Assembly: GCA_905250125.1 (NCBI GenBank)
Contig: CAJNOL010000231.1
Location: 124,001-188,000 of the forward strand
Direction: 5' to 3'
DNA from: Rotaria sordida
Lineage: Eukaryota > Rotifera > Eurotatoria > Philodinida > Philodinidae
Length of the DNA: 64,000 bases
Shown here: positions 48,965-62,388 of the stretch, in pieces
How the letters are laid out: every line of letters begins with the position of its first letter
How positions within the stretch are numbered: position 1 is the first letter of the stretch
Position numbers and translations under genes: made by a program
The notes under the pieces: model-generated
Seen by the model: only the letters and a program-made list of their open reading frames with translations
Database searches by the model: none
What the model was told of the DNA's origin: nothing

Positions 48965-51881
48965 TTTTGTTTTTATTTTTGTGCTTCTTACCTCTCTTTA
49001 TAGTTTCTATGAGAGAAAAGAACATTAAAAAAAATAGTATCGACAGAGTATGAGTCATTGAAATATTTGAATAGTTAAGAAAGTCGTCTTACACATAGAA
49101 AAAAGTAAAAAAAAATAACAAAAAAAAAGCTAATATCAAAAATATATTATTTGCCCTGCTTCTCGTCAAATAACCTTATCTTTAATAATATATTAGAAGA
49201 CGGAGCAATTTAAATCTACGGTAAATTACTATGTCACAATAATTGATTGAAAATCATCGATTAATCGTAGTTGTTGTGCTTGAAGTTTTTTCCCTTTCAC
49301 TGCATGAATATTTTATAAATCTTAGAAACATTTCTGAAATCAACCAAAATCGTATACACTAATAAGCATGAGCGTGGTTAAGCTGCTGGTACTACCTATA
49401 TCGGCTGTTTCGTCCAACTTCAAGGTTTGTTTTATTGATTAAAGATGGCGCTACAACACTAGTCCGCGTCATGTAATATTCTATGCTCTGATATATTAAA
49501 ATCGACATTTTTTTAAAGTATTAGTTGATATTTTTGATGACAAATAATACCAATGTCTGAAAAAAGTGTAAACCGTTCAAGCTGATGTTTTTTTTTAAGA
49601 ATCGTGGTGTCGAGCTCGAAAACGCACCGAAGCCAAACTGATTTCCGACTTTTCTATTAGTTGAGCCAAATCTAAGCAAAAATAATCATTTCCACTATAC
49701 AATATATTTTACTTAGAATGTATTGAGCTGGTGAGGACTGCCACGAGTTTTTATTCATTGTGTTATACAGTATAATAGTTTTTAGCATAATGGAATTGCT
49801 ATTTTGTCTTGTAATCAATAGGATTCGTTGTTTATTGTGACGATCAGTCAATCGGTCGCAAGCTAATTCATAATGAACTATTTTCTTCTTTCTTTCTCAT
49901 TGGTATTCAACGCGATGAATAGTCGTCAACGTACTATTTAGGAACAAAATTGAAAAAAAACCATTTCAAATTAGTGCACAAGTGTTCTTATTCTTTCAGA
50001 GCAAAAACATCACTTGATAGGCAGTAAGGTTACTAGAAGTTACGATTTCATTGCACTTGTTCAGCATTATTATACGGTGTTTCGAATAGATACGATTTGA
50101 ACTGAACCGAACCGAACCCGAACCCGAAAACTCCGGTTTATTTCAGGCTCTGATAGAAATATACTCTGTTGGAAGGGTTTTTTCCATATGAAATATAATC
50201 GGATATACTTTATGAATAACAACTGATTATGAGAATAATGGTCGGGTAAGAAAAGAATGAGAAATGAGCTGTAATTGAAAGAGAAAAGAAGATCCTTGTC
50301 GTTACTCTCTCACTCTTGAGGTTATCGTTATAGAATGAAAAAGTTTGATTTCAAAATTTAAAGCTGAGATGTTGATGACGACTAGAAGTTTTTTGGTTGA
50401 AAACTTTGGACTTGATAAACAGACCACTAAAGACCAGTAAAAAATCGGCCGATTATAAAAACTCAACTGGATAGTACTGATAACTGGTAAATGGATCGAC
50501 GCGGTACTGACTTTCATAGAATCATTTGCGATGAGATTTATTGATTTGTATGGTGATTTTCAAAACATCAAATTAACTTTTTTTGTCTTTCTTGGGATCT
50601 ATCATTATGTAATGGTGGATAAATCATGTTTTTCCCCGAGAGTAATGTTATGATTTCAAATATCATCAATAAAAAATCTAAGAGCAAATTGAAATCCTCT
50701 CAAGAAGAGGATTTATCATCATATCCATATAAATATTTTTTGAGTCTAATCTGCCAGAATCACCTTCTATGTACGTTCGAAATGTGTTTTGAAATTCAAC
50801 CAGATTCGAACGCATTTATGCAATAAGTCACGTTCTAGATTGGATATTTAAAATTCAAAGGCTAAATCATACTCTATTTCAGATTCGAATAGAGGTGACA
50901 CGAAAGTCATGTTATGATGACCGTAACCTATCCTAGAAAATGGAATAAAAAAGTACTTCAATGATTAAAGTTATACTTGAACATGAGGAAAATTGATCAG
51001 AAGTTGTGTATACACACCACTGAGCTATACAACCTCGAAATATTCTCTATTTTAAAAAGAATTTATTTGAATTCTAACTTAGTAGTTGTACAATTAACAG
51101 TACAATGTCATTCACCTCTGTATAGACAAAATACATTTTTAGTGTAGTTTTCTATTTTTTTCAATGAAGACAGAAGTCTTTAGTGATAAAAAAAAATATT
51201 TTTATCTCTTCTGTGGATCTCGACCGATGTCAGAAAGTAAATTTTACTTTTTCGTGCTGCACAAATCGAATAATCTCCAGACTCAGATTTCAATAGGAAA
51301 TTGTCACATGTCAAATCTGACAAGTGAAAAACCGTCGATGATACTTAGGATCTGATGAGATGATGTTAGATTTACATCTACGTACTAGACATTACTTGAA
51401 TTGTCACATTGATCATCTTCTCTCATTCGTTTTTCTACATTCAATTGGCTCAAAAATTATCGCTTAAATTATATTTTATTGTGATTTACTTTGTCTACAT
51501 GTTAGATATGTAATGATTTCAATAATCATTCTATGGAAGTGATCGATAACTACAAAATGGATGCATACTGATTAATGTAGAAAGACAACGAAACAATTAT
51601 TTGATTTGTCTTGAATTATGCACAATATGAATTGTCAGAAAATTTTCTTGTCTTTCATTAATTACAAAAGAAAAGCCGGTTCTATAAATGAATGATGTAG
51701 GATAGTTCATTCACATAAAGCCTCTTTTGTGACTAAAATCACACTACATCCGGCAAAGCTGTTAGAGAGTCGTGAGTATACTTAGAAAAAGTTTTGATTT
51801 AACGGCTTATCTCCAAGATCTTTTACTTGGTTAAAAGTTCGTTTTTTATGTTAATACTCATAGATAATTTTCTAGAACAAA
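48965..51881. other. PLC upstream region and intergenic DNA
   Basis: The PLC promoter should be close to 48965. AGATGGCGCTA occurs at about 49443. A short (ccgaa/cccgaa) repeat lies near 50105-50130. The open frames here lack domains and I do not call them. Confidence 0.4.
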
Positions 51882-52620
51882 TCATTTCGTCCATGCAAAT
51901 AATAATAAGAATAGAATATTTATGATTGTAAAAGTAAGAAATAAGTTATTCATTACTACAATATTTATACTAGTAGAAGTACTCAATGAAAATGAATCTT
52001 GACCAAAATTTCCTTCAAAATATTCTCTTTTTAAATCATTAAGAATACTTGATTCTCTTAATGATAATATAATGGCATCTAAGTCTTTTGCATATAACCA
52101 TTGTTTAGAAATAGCAAAAACTATATGCACTACAATTAAAATTTATTTCAACAAGAGTTAGATTACAATAGATTTTGTTATCTGCATACTCTCAGAAAAA
52201 CGAATGTCTAACATCGATGCATCAATAACATTATTTAATAAGGTGCCATATAATTCGTTTTATGATTTAAAGAGCTAAAAATTTTGACTGTCTTAAGAAA
52301 TTTCATGTAAATAAAAGTCTTTCAATAATCATCCCTCAAAAATACCAATACGACTCAATAATAATTTTTTCATTTTTAATATCATCAGTTTCAGAGATAA
52401 TATCTTTTGATTTTGACGTTATTAAATTAGATGCTAAGTTTACAATATGCATTGTTATTAATACTAAAACTTAAGATATATAGATCTTCACTTAATAATC
52501 GCCCAGAAGCTGTATGAACTTGAAAACCTGCACTATATTTCATAATAGTACCAAGAAGATACTTATAACATGAACACCAGTTTGTACTACTTGCCATCCA
52601 ATGTATTATCCATCATTTTT
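51882..52620 (-). pseudogene. ionotropic glutamate receptor remnant
   Basis: The 3' part reads HIVFAISKQWLYAKDLDAII, then LSLRESSILNDLKREYF and a final hydrophobic segment. This is the layout of the S2 lobe end plus last membrane helix of ionotropic glutamate receptors. Upstream on the same strand, about 52395-52460, is NLASNLITSKSKDIISETDD, matching the conserved YTANLAAFLT-type pore exit. About 52495-52550 (SAGFQVHTASGRLLSEDLYI) matches the preceding pore region but in another frame. Stops and frame changes separate these blocks. The extracellular ATD is not found. I call it a decayed gene; tiny introns are an alternative explanation for some of the frame changes. Confidence 0.5.
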
Positions 52621-54465
52621 TATACTATATTACTGTGAAAGAACTACTGCACCTTTAAACATAATACGAAAATGGACAGACAAATAATTGCTGTTGTGTA
52701 CCGTACATTAAACCTTTGGTTATTGACGACGCATATAGGCGGCATGAACTTAACCATCCCTTAAAACTAATGCAATCATGTATAATATATGCTTATTAGA
52801 TGTATTTGAATAAATGTCTACGTCAAGCAACAGAAGTTTTCTACTGACGTATGTTTATCTTTTATCGATAATCAAAGAGTTAAATAACTTGAATACAAAG
52901 AGTAATATCAATCAACAAAAACAACACAAGTATGATACTAAACTTTTATTACAACCTATGTATGATAATTGAAGTAAGTGTTAAAAACAACAAAGTGTTC
53001 TAAAATTTAAACACTAAAATAATCTTATAGATCAACTTCTTTAGAAATATTAATTCTAATAATCTAACTCTTTAGTATTTCGAAAAAACTCACCAACGAA
53101 TTCGACTGTCTGATTTTATAGAATCTATCGAAACTATCATTATCAAAAATCGTTAGTCAAATATTAAAAAAGAAAATGTTATTTCTTGAAAAGAGACTTC
53201 CCTAACTGAAGCAGCTCAACTTGTAATCTTTAACAAATAAACCGTATCCTGCCTGATACAAAAATCAGTATTTGTCATAATAGGCTAGATGATTCCGATG
53301 AAAATAGACCAGATTCTAAGAATTTTGATTGAATTTTAACTCGGTAGGCCATGACAAATGAAAAACAATGAAAATAAACAGGGATGTAGGATACAGAAGT
53401 CTAGTGACAGTTGAAGACTTTTTTCAGAAAGCTACAAAAATACCAAACAGTGCAAAAAACATTTGCCGATTACAAGCAACATACATTTTATTATCTTTAT
53501 TTCTGAGCTGAATATGTTTATATGGATTTAAGGATGATAAAATTTTTTTTTTGAATATCTTTGCATGTTTCCAAAAATAAGCCACTTCTAATTGAAAAAT
53601 ACAGTAGTCTTTTTTCTCCTTAGAACACTTTTTATATATGAAGAAAGAACGAGATGAACTACTTGTGAACGTTCTTTTTTTTTCATTTCTCATTAGTATT
53701 AAATAGAAGACTTGTCATATATTCTCACTCAAAAGGAGTACTATCTATTCCTCACGAATAAATTTTTCTTATATTTATAGAGATTTATTATTTGAAATAG
53801 AATAGGAAGAATTTTTTTTTAATCAAAAGGATATTATCGAACTCTCAAAAAGAAGATGACGAAGAAAATAAAAGAATGCAAATTTCTTTTAACCTATTTA
53901 GATTTGATAGAGAGGTTTATTCATTCATAAAACTATTCTGTTGTGATATCGAACGCCAAATTACCAATCCGTATTAAATGTAAGACGCTTAGAGAACAGC
54001 AATGATAAGTATTTTATTTCATTTCATTTCTTTTTGCCTTTCTTCTTTGGTTACTTTAAACGAATGTTTAAAATGATTCGACTACAGAATAAAATTATAC
54101 AGTCGTTTTTTTTGTCAGCATCTCTTGTTTTCCATATCTTTTATTAAGAAAGGATAATGTATCGATACGATACCATTGACCATGTGGAATAATATTTAGT
54201 TAAATATAATACATTAAAGATCAGATAACATAACATTTGAATCTAATTTTTCTTTAGAAACGTGTTTCATCTTTCAAGCAAGCATTTAAGTAAAGAGATT
54301 TGATAAATGTATACACAGTCATTCGAAGATACTCATTAAACAAACGAACATTTCATTGTAAGATATTTATTATTATTATTATTATTGTTATAATAAAAAA
54401 ATCAAGAGTTAATTATTTATTAATGTTTTTTATCCTTGAAAAAAGTTTGAACAGAACCGATTATA
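52621..54465. other. intergenic, no gene seen
   Basis: AT-rich. An ATT microsatellite lies at about 54366-54387, just 3' of the Gly-rich gene, and contains a minus-strand AATAAA. The open frame at 53424-53693 has no domain. Confidence 0.4.
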
Positions 54466-54786
54466 TTACCATCCACCATACGAATAACCATAACCAGAAC
54501 CATAGCCACCTCCAACTCCAGGTGCACCTCCATATACTTGACCATATGTTGGATTTGGATTTCCACCCATGAAATTATCCAATCGCTCTCCAAAACCACC
54601 TAAATTAAAACAACAGATGATAAGAAATTTTTATTTTCTTTGAGAAAGTATAAAAAAAATTTTTTAATACTTTCAACAATAAACTATGCTATACTTACTG
54701 TTTAATCCACCGGGAACATTTTGTTGAATCCATTGATCTGATCTCGCTTCTGAATAACCTCCACCATAACCACTGTAGCCAAACAT
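54466..54786 (-). CDS. small Gly/Tyr-rich protein
   Basis: Two exons, 54786-54699 and 54599-54466, joined in phase across a 99-bp intron: 222 nt, 73 residues. It begins MFGYSGYGGGYSEARSDQW and ends in repeated G-Y units (GVGGGYGSGYGYSYGGW). There is no signal peptide or known domain. Gly/Tyr-rich tails of this kind occur in low-complexity RNA-binding or structural proteins; function here is unknown. The clean stop, canonical splice sites and coding-like composition make a real gene likely. Confidence 0.65.
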
Positions 54787-57700
54787 ATTTAATATATTAA
54801 TAGACGAATTAGATAACGAAAGATACTTTTGTTTTTTTGATCAATGAATGAAACTTGTTATTTTTTTTTTCGTCTATTTATATAAAAGTTTGTTTTTATT
54901 ATATGATTTGAATGTAGGTAGAAAGGAAAATTCGGTCAACCATAACCAAAAATAAGATTCAAATGACGTAGATATTTCTTTTTCTATTTGATACACGATT
55001 ATTAGTAACCATTATCTATCTTCGTACTTTTATTTCAAACATATAATATTAACTGGTTTATATCGTGTCATTGTTGATGAATTACGTCGACGAATAATGT
55101 CTAAATTATTGTTTTTTTCTTTAACCTGTTAACTCACATGAGTATTCAAACATGTATTAATTAACAAAAACAGATGTATTATTGACATAATACGATCAAA
55201 TATAACTTGTTTGATTCTCTTCATCAAAATAGAAGAAAAATAAGTTTAATAAACATTATTGTACTTTATTCTTTCTTATTTCAAAATAATTTTTTCATTG
55301 ACCAATAAAATAAAAACAGCCCATTAATATTCGAGATTATTATCTTTAACATAACTGTTTTGACTAGATAGAATAAACTATTGAAATTTGTTCAATAGAA
55401 GTATTATTTAGAAGAAAAAAATAATAAATCGATTAGAGAATTAGAATCAAATTATAGAGAATTTCAATAGGAATACTATGAAAATATTTCTTAGATTATA
55501 ATTAAATGTTTAATTTATTCTAGTTATTGCAAATGCAATAAGAATAGTCATTAATCCAAAAAAAAAATTACTATTTTGAAAAATTACAATGAGATTTCAT
55601 CGAAAAAAAAAATCAATTGTGTATGTGTCATATTACGTTTTAAACTGGTTTCATCTCGATTTTTTCTTAATATCTAGATATAACGTGTAATACGAATAAT
55701 ATATAGAAATATTATTGAGATGGAGAGGCAATGATCTCTTTTTTGCGTTTTAAATGATAAACTATAAATGTTTTCTATTTCATGTCAAATAAATCATTTT
55801 CTGCTGTCTAAAATATGCTTCAATGTTCATCTTTTACTGTTGTTAATATTACGAATTATTATTTTCATCGAGACGAAATATTTTATCCCATGATTGCCTA
55901 GGATATTTGGTGAATATGTCATTGATTAGATTTAAATTATTTTTCAATTAATTTCAATATTTAGTTGACAGATTGTCATTCATTGGGTTTTAACTATTAC
56001 GCATAATTTTTCTATATGTCATATATCGTATCGTTGTCAGTGATATAGATACTCAGCATGTATACAAAAAGTTCTTAACTCAAAAATCTAAATAAAATTG
56101 TCTTAAATAATAAAATATGATATAAAGTAATTGTCTAAAAATAAATCTAAATCATCAAAAAGATATTAATAGATTGAATAAAAGTAACCTTCTATCAATA
56201 TTGGATTTGTTTGTTTATGAAAAGAGTGTATTTTTTTGCAATGACTAATATCCATCTGACTCATCTTGTAAACAATGATATCACTATTATTATTGCAATA
56301 TTCGTAATGCATTTTATATATTTGAGAAAATCTCTAAATTTTCACCACGTTCAGCCAGATTATCGTGACTTTCAATCGTTTTCTCATAATCAAGATATTT
56401 TCATTTCATTAGTTTTTATCCGATTTGACAAATTCCTGAATGTCAGGTTACTGAGACAGCTGCTAAAATCCAACTTTACGATTTAAAAATAGGCGTTAAT
56501 TTGTTATCAAACATATAGTCCTCAAATTTGTTCTTAAACGAATGTTTTCTGAGCAAGATCCGATCTTTCTACTATATATTATACGAAAAACTATGAAATA
56601 CGTACTGGTGAAAAGTGTGAGATTGTTTTGTTTAATTTCGATTAAACTGTTGTTTTAGATTCACATGTATTTTCAGATAACAAAAGAACAATGAGATTAG
56701 AAAACAGCTTCATGAATTGGTTATAATCGATGTATATTTATCGAGATTTAGATATAAATTTGATTCTATGATTGATAAGTTTTCTAAGTATAATTGTCTC
56801 CTGGACCTATGGATTTTATTATTCACCTTTTTGTTTTAGTTAAAGTTCAACCGACAACCATCATCGGAACAGATATTGAGAAGATTAATTTCACTATAAT
56901 CGTAGTTTCAGAAATCTTATACTAAATCATATGATAGAATTCTTGAAAAATCTTAACGTCACATAAGATTTTCGATAATTTTATAGTGATATCTTACAAG
57001 GCAGCAAGATCTTTCAAGAAATAAACTTTTTTGTGACGAAATCAAATTTCAAAATTTCGAAAAACCGATATCAGATTTGGATTCCTCGGCTCTGATTACC
57101 TTTAGTCAAACTTTATAAAAAATTGTTTTTTTTTCTTAAAAACCTTTGTTTTAGTGAAAAAATCTCTACTTTAACTTTAACTACTTTATGAAAGTATTTT
57201 TACAGTCAAAATATCATTCCTAATTTGGAGTTTCTAGGAACGGGAATCCATTGTGAGTTCCGGGTTCTCGTTCCTAGAAACCTGGGAGCCCATAGTGATG
57301 TGCCATATAATGAAAGAATAGATATGTGTAAACATCCCCATGCGGTCAAAAACGCATGGAAACGAATTATTAAGCGGGTTTCTCTTTTTTAAGAACGGAA
57401 CCTGATATCTCTAAACCAGAATAATGCTAATTCTTGTGTAATTCACCTTCACTATCATTCCACATTTACACTTATATGTTCTCATCCAGAATGGCTTTGT
57501 TTATTTATTTAGTCATCATGGAAAAATTCTACGCCACTTTCAATTTGAGTTCGACTTAAATTTACTCATACACCATAGAGAAACTTGTGCGACAGACTTG
57601 AAGAGTCTGTTTGTGCTAAAATACTATCCAATTTTAAGGGAATTCATTTTTCATTGTACATATCGATGCTTGTGATAATCTGTTTGCACGATCCTTCTAA

Positions 57701-57848
57701 GCTTTGCTCTTTTTTTTTTATCTTTCTCAGTTCGGCGACTACATATATTTTTTAATTTTAGTTCATAAAAAGTCGTACTATCAACTTCGTTCTATTATTT
57801 TATGCCTCGTTTTAACAGAATCTAAGCTGTTTTTCTGTAATTCAAAGT
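54787..57848. other. intergenic, no gene seen, one short hairpin
   Basis: AT-rich with no recognised gene. A 15-bp inverted repeat, tttctaggaacggga (57231-57245) against tctcgttcctagaaa (57266-57280), sits in a GC-richer patch. Confidence 0.45.
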
Positions 57849-58767
57849 TTATTTTAAAAGTAAGATCAATACATTGATAAAAGTTATGAATAGAAAACTC
57901 AAAGATTTGTCATTAGCACTGTCAATCAATCCTTTGACTTGATCTACTTGAATAATTCTGACTCCACGCTGTTTTAGATCGTCCAGTCGGTGTTTGATTG
58001 TGTCTAGAGAGACGCCTCTACTAGCATCTTCGATAAGGTATGTTGTATAATTCAAATCGAATGCATCAAGTGAAGTTGCCCACACACAATAATCCGTTGC
58101 CAAACCAGCAACAAAAACCTGTGTAACATTGCGTTGTCGAAGTTCCATGTCGAGCTCGGTTTTCTGAGTTTGATTATTATCCGCAAATGCTGAGTAACTG
58201 TCGATATCAGGATCGATGCCTTTTCTAATATGAATAACGTTATTCCCTGATACAACGTGAAGATTTTTATGTAGCTCTGCATCTTCTGTTCCTTGTATGC
58301 AATGTGAGGGCCATAGGATTTGTGGTGTTCTGACTTTTGGACCGTTATACGTGACTTCCTCAAATACGTGTATTGTGCGACTTTGATCGCCTTCTAAAAA
58401 CTTTCTACGCGAGTCGAGGTTTTCAAAAAAAGAGATATGATCCCACGGGTGCCAGTCATGTGAATAGACGATAACATGAAATGGAACTGTCTTGATTAAA
58501 TTATTGATAATAGGGACAACTTCGGCACCATCCTGACGAGCAGGACTATTCGATAAAGAAAGATTTCCATTAATAAAACAATTTTGAACGTCAATAACAA
58601 GCAATGCGTTCACATGACTTGATGACTTCTGATCTAGAATAGTGAAAGATTAGTATAACATGTTTTATCCTTTTAGTTTCACCTTTTGATGTGCCCAATG
58701 ACTTGAAACCAACGATAGTGTCTCTAATCATGACAATGATTAAAACCAATAGATACAACGACTTCAT
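57849..58767 (-). CDS. secreted nicotinamidase (isochorismatase-like fold), possibly GPI-anchored
   Basis: Converts nicotinamide to nicotinic acid in NAD salvage. Two exons, 58767-58683 and 58633-57849, join in phase: 870 nt, 289 residues. Exon 1 encodes a signal peptide (MKSLYLLVLIIVMIRDTIVG). Exon 2 holds the catalytic domain: Asp in LLVIDVQNCF, metal ligands in HDWHPWDH, Lys in HIRKGIDPD, and the nucleophile Cys in GLATDYCVWAT, all as in yeast Pnc1-type enzymes. The C-terminus, after DSANDKS, is a hydrophobic tail (LSFLFITFINVLILLLK), which suggests a GPI anchor or membrane tail. AATAAA overlaps the stop codon (57848-57853). A GTG-initiated reading of exon 2 alone is less likely because it would discard the in-phase signal-peptide exon. 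Confidence 0.88.
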
Positions 58768-60126
58768 ATCGAATCAGATGACTCTAAATTGAGAATTTAC
58801 AAATGTTGTTGAATCAATTAATGCAGTTACCTTTATAAATTCTCAAAAAAATAAAATACGTAAAATGAATAAGGTGAAATAAGAAACGACAATATATATT
58901 ATGTCTCAATTCTATTATTCAATCTCAAAATGATTTCTATGAAGATCAAATAACTCGCGTCAGATTTTTTCTATGGTTTCAAGTATGTTGACTGCTGTGT
59001 TAGTTGATATTTGGTGTCCTGTATCTCACACTTTTAACAACACTGTGGAAAATAAAATATGAAAGATCTAATAACAACTATGGATGGAGAGATATGGTTA
59101 AGAGTAACGATACCTATTTGTCTAGCCGACGAGAAACGAACGTCAATAGATTAAATATGTTAATGTGATCGTGATAGCTTTAAAGACGAATAGAAAGATA
59201 GCTTCCAAGTCTATCTATGATTCCTTGTAATTGAAAAAAAAGCAAAATAGCTGTCACTAAGCCGACACTCTAGTCCATGTTGATGTCTTCTGTTGACTCT
59301 TTTTCAAAATGACTAAATGATAATAGGGTAGACTATGTAACAGTGTGCACGGGCACGCGGTTTGCACTATTGTAGACGTATAAACAAAATGAGAGATTAC
59401 TAAATATAGTTGTCCAATTCAAGACTAAAAATCGGTGTAAACGATTGTATGAAATCTTGTTTATGTTAGTAAATTGATAATGATATGACTTTTCTATATA
59501 ATTATCAGACACTGTCATATGGTAGACGTTCTTTGATAATAGTCTATTTAGTGCACTTAACCTGACATTATCCTATTAAAATATCATAATTTGTTCTGTC
59601 ACTTGTTGATCTATACCAGCATAACAGAATGTTTTTTTTTTCAGAATAGAAGTAAAGAAATCGATCATGTATCGTTGATATAACGAGCATGATGTAACGT
59701 ACCAAAAAATAAACGTATATCTGCTTTCATTTTGAAATCTTTTTTTCTTGTCGACTTCGAATTCATGACTATTTGCAGGTATTGTAAATGTCATGATAAA
59801 ATGCTGCTTCAATGCTGGTGTATTAATGCATCTTGTATTTTCTTCAAACAGTTATGCTATCTTCTCATTTTAAGGAATGTACTCTTGACGTCAAACTAGG
59901 ACAGTCTCAATCCTTTGCTGATTAACTCTATAATGCTAATAACTATTTAGATGAAATCTTTACAATTAGGACGAGCAGTATGCAAGTATCTCTATGGCTG
60001 AGAATCAAAATGCATTAAAAGCGCGGAAAAAAGATGTTCGAATCAAAAATACTGTTTTATGCATCACGACACATGTCACGGTATGATAGAGTCAAGATAG
60101 TTATCCATCCAAAAAAATATATGTAC
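58768..60126. other. nicotinamidase upstream region and intergenic DNA
   Basis: No gene or clear repeat recognised. Open frames at 59333-59518 and 59576-59812 (-) show no domain. Confidence 0.4.
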
Positions 60127-60430
60127 ATACAGTAACAATGGAAAAATGAAAACACATCGAATAAATGCTTCACTACAGCAGAAAGTATTTCTAGTAATAG
60201 GGATAATATTCGAAGATAAGAGTAGCATATATCTCGTATATCCGTACGTGTATACATATATATATATATATATATACAGTGATATTAGAAAAAGGAAAAA
60301 GGAACGTATAAATGCTTTAATACAGAGAAGAAAATGTTGTTGATCAAATGGATGATGTTCGAAGACAAACAGAAAACGTCTGTCATCTATTTGTTTATAT
60401 ATACGTATATACCAGGTATCCGAGAAGTAA
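60127..60430 (+). repeat. ~150-bp dispersed repeat, units 1 and 2 in tandem
   Basis: Unit 1 (60127 to ~60250) and unit 2 (60275 to ~60430) both start TACAGT(A/G)A, run through gaaaaaggaaaaa, ataaatgctt, acagagaag and gttcgaaga, and end in TATATA-rich sequence plus a GTATC-type end. A TA microsatellite (about 60250-60277) separates them. Open frames on either strand here are repeat-derived. Confidence 0.7.
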
Positions 60431-61377
60431 TCTATCAAAAAATGAATAGAACATCTTCACCGTATTCTGATCGAATGAATTAATTTTTTTTTTCGTAATG
60501 ATAGAGGAGAATTCCAAGTTTTCATTTATGAGCAAGAAGTTTAGTAACATCGCTTAAAACTATAATTATATATTGAAAAGAGAATAATTTACACTTTCTG
60601 ATACAAAAAAAGTACACGATAGATTATTGGCTTCTATAATATGATTCAAATTGTGAAGTTCTTAAATGTGCTCAAATTTAAAATGATTTATTTGCCATCT
60701 TTAAATTTTCACTAGTCTATCTGGCTTCTTCAAGGCTTTACAGGATTCTCGCGAATTTTTTTATACAGAAAATTCTCGAGAAACTCGTACGACAACAATC
60801 CACTTCTAGTAGAATACTTGCAGAGCTGCTTATGATAAAGATAGAAACGTATTCGAAAACTTTTTAATATATTTTGTTTGATAGAGTTTTTTTTGTTGAT
60901 CATTTTAGTAAAAAAATTTTCGATTTTTATCAAAAAATGACGGTGATGAACTCGTAACACTAAAAAAACATCGAGTTGCTCGAAAATTCCACAGCAATTT
61001 GATCTTTTCCAATGTTTTTGACAGTAGCTTCTTCATTCGTTGATGATAATAAGAAAAGTATTGTACCAAAATGTTTAATGGAAAAATCTCTGCAAAATAA
61101 AATATGTCGAAACAAAAATTGTCAGATGTCCGCGTTTCATCTGATCGACTATTGATAAAAATACCTAAACAGAAGCTCATCTTTTGAATTTTAAAGTAGA
61201 TAGTGTTATATTTCAAGTGTGCCAATGAGTCGATGATCTATGAATGAAAAACCTGCAACTTTTCTCTATCAGCTGGAAAAAAAACTTAGCTCATTCTGTG
61301 AAAATACGATGGAGATATTTCATTACTTTCTTGATAGGTTATTCTTAGGACATCCGATATATATATATATATATATA
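60431..61377. other. intergenic between repeat units
   Basis: No gene recognised. Ends in a TA microsatellite (about 61361-61378) directly before repeat unit 3. Confidence 0.4.
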
Positions 61378-61507
61378 TACAGTGACAATGAAAAAAAATG
61401 AAAAAGTAGTAGAAAAATGCTTTGCTTCAGAGAAAAAAGTATTTCTATTGATATAAATCATGGTCGAAAATAAGGACAATATCTTTCATCATCCATCTGT
61501 ATATAGA
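61378..61507 (+). repeat. ~150-bp dispersed repeat, unit 3
   Basis: TACAGTGACAATG start after a TA microsatellite, then aatgctttgcttcagag and a caatatc tail. Same orientation as units 1, 2 and 4. It abuts the left arm of the element at 61506. Confidence 0.7.
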
Positions 61508-62384
61508 GTGTTTCATAAGCCTTGAGGCCCGATAAAGTTAATTTATATGCAGACAGAAAATAACTCGTAACATGATGTGTCTATATGAGCGTTGAGTACT
61601 CGTACCAGTCTTTCAAATGATATATTATAGAATAATAACTTCTCTTGTAACAATAAAAATATAAACATGAGAATACAATGATAAATTTTTCGCGGTCGAT
61701 CTACGTGATTTTTTTAAAAGATTTTGTAATAAAGTGTTGGATATTTCTATATAAAACATAGTGTCGTAGAAATCAATAATTATTTATCTTATTTGCTTAT
61801 TCCGTACTCATCACGATCCACCAATTACATGTGCAGTCAAGCTATGCACGCAGGAACTGGATTGAAATTGATAAGACATATGAAAATGTGGTGTGCAGAA
61901 CAAAATACAAAGAACAATGATTGCATTTTGATTTATTAATGAATTAGTTTAATAATTGAGTTTTATCTCAAGAACGTGACAATAAAGCTGCTGACGTATG
62001 ACGTAAAAAATAGTATGAGGAGAGTAATTTTCAATCTTTAAGCAAGATAAAACTACAGCGAACAAAGAATGAAAAAGTATCTTGTAATGATTGTTTAAAA
62101 ATGATTGATAAAATTTCTATGAAACTTGGCGAATTAATAAAAAATGGTGAACAATAAATATGTAATAATTAGTTAAATGAAGTTTTTGTGTAATTAGATT
62201 AATATATGTATTTATAAAATTGTGATTTTTTTATTATTATAAGGGAAGATATTATTCAATAATATGTTATTTGAAGAACTGGCACTAGTACTCAGTGCTC
62301 AAATAAAACATTAGGTTAAGAGTTATTTTCTGTCTACAAAGAAACTAATTTTGTCGCGCTTCGAGACTTATGAAATACTGTGTA
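61506..62384. mobile_element. ~880-bp element with ~105-bp terminal inverted repeats, mariner-like ends
   Basis: The left end GAGTGTTTCATAAGCCTTGA and the right end (read inward) ACAGTATTTCATAAGTCTCGA begin arms that stay complementary for about 105 bp, through GCAGACAGAAAATAACTC and TGAGTACT (left arm to 61610; right arm from 62276). The outer sequence resembles mariner-type termini (GTTTCATAAGT). The interior has no transposase ORF. Confidence 0.65.
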
Positions 62385-62388
62385 CACA

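Noticed and set aside
50302-51355. Three ORFs of 63-71 codons
   Set aside because: No recognised motif, no coding-like composition and no splice extension.
60057-60438. Overlapping ORFs on both strands
   Set aside because: They lie in repeat units 1 and 2 and the TA microsatellite.
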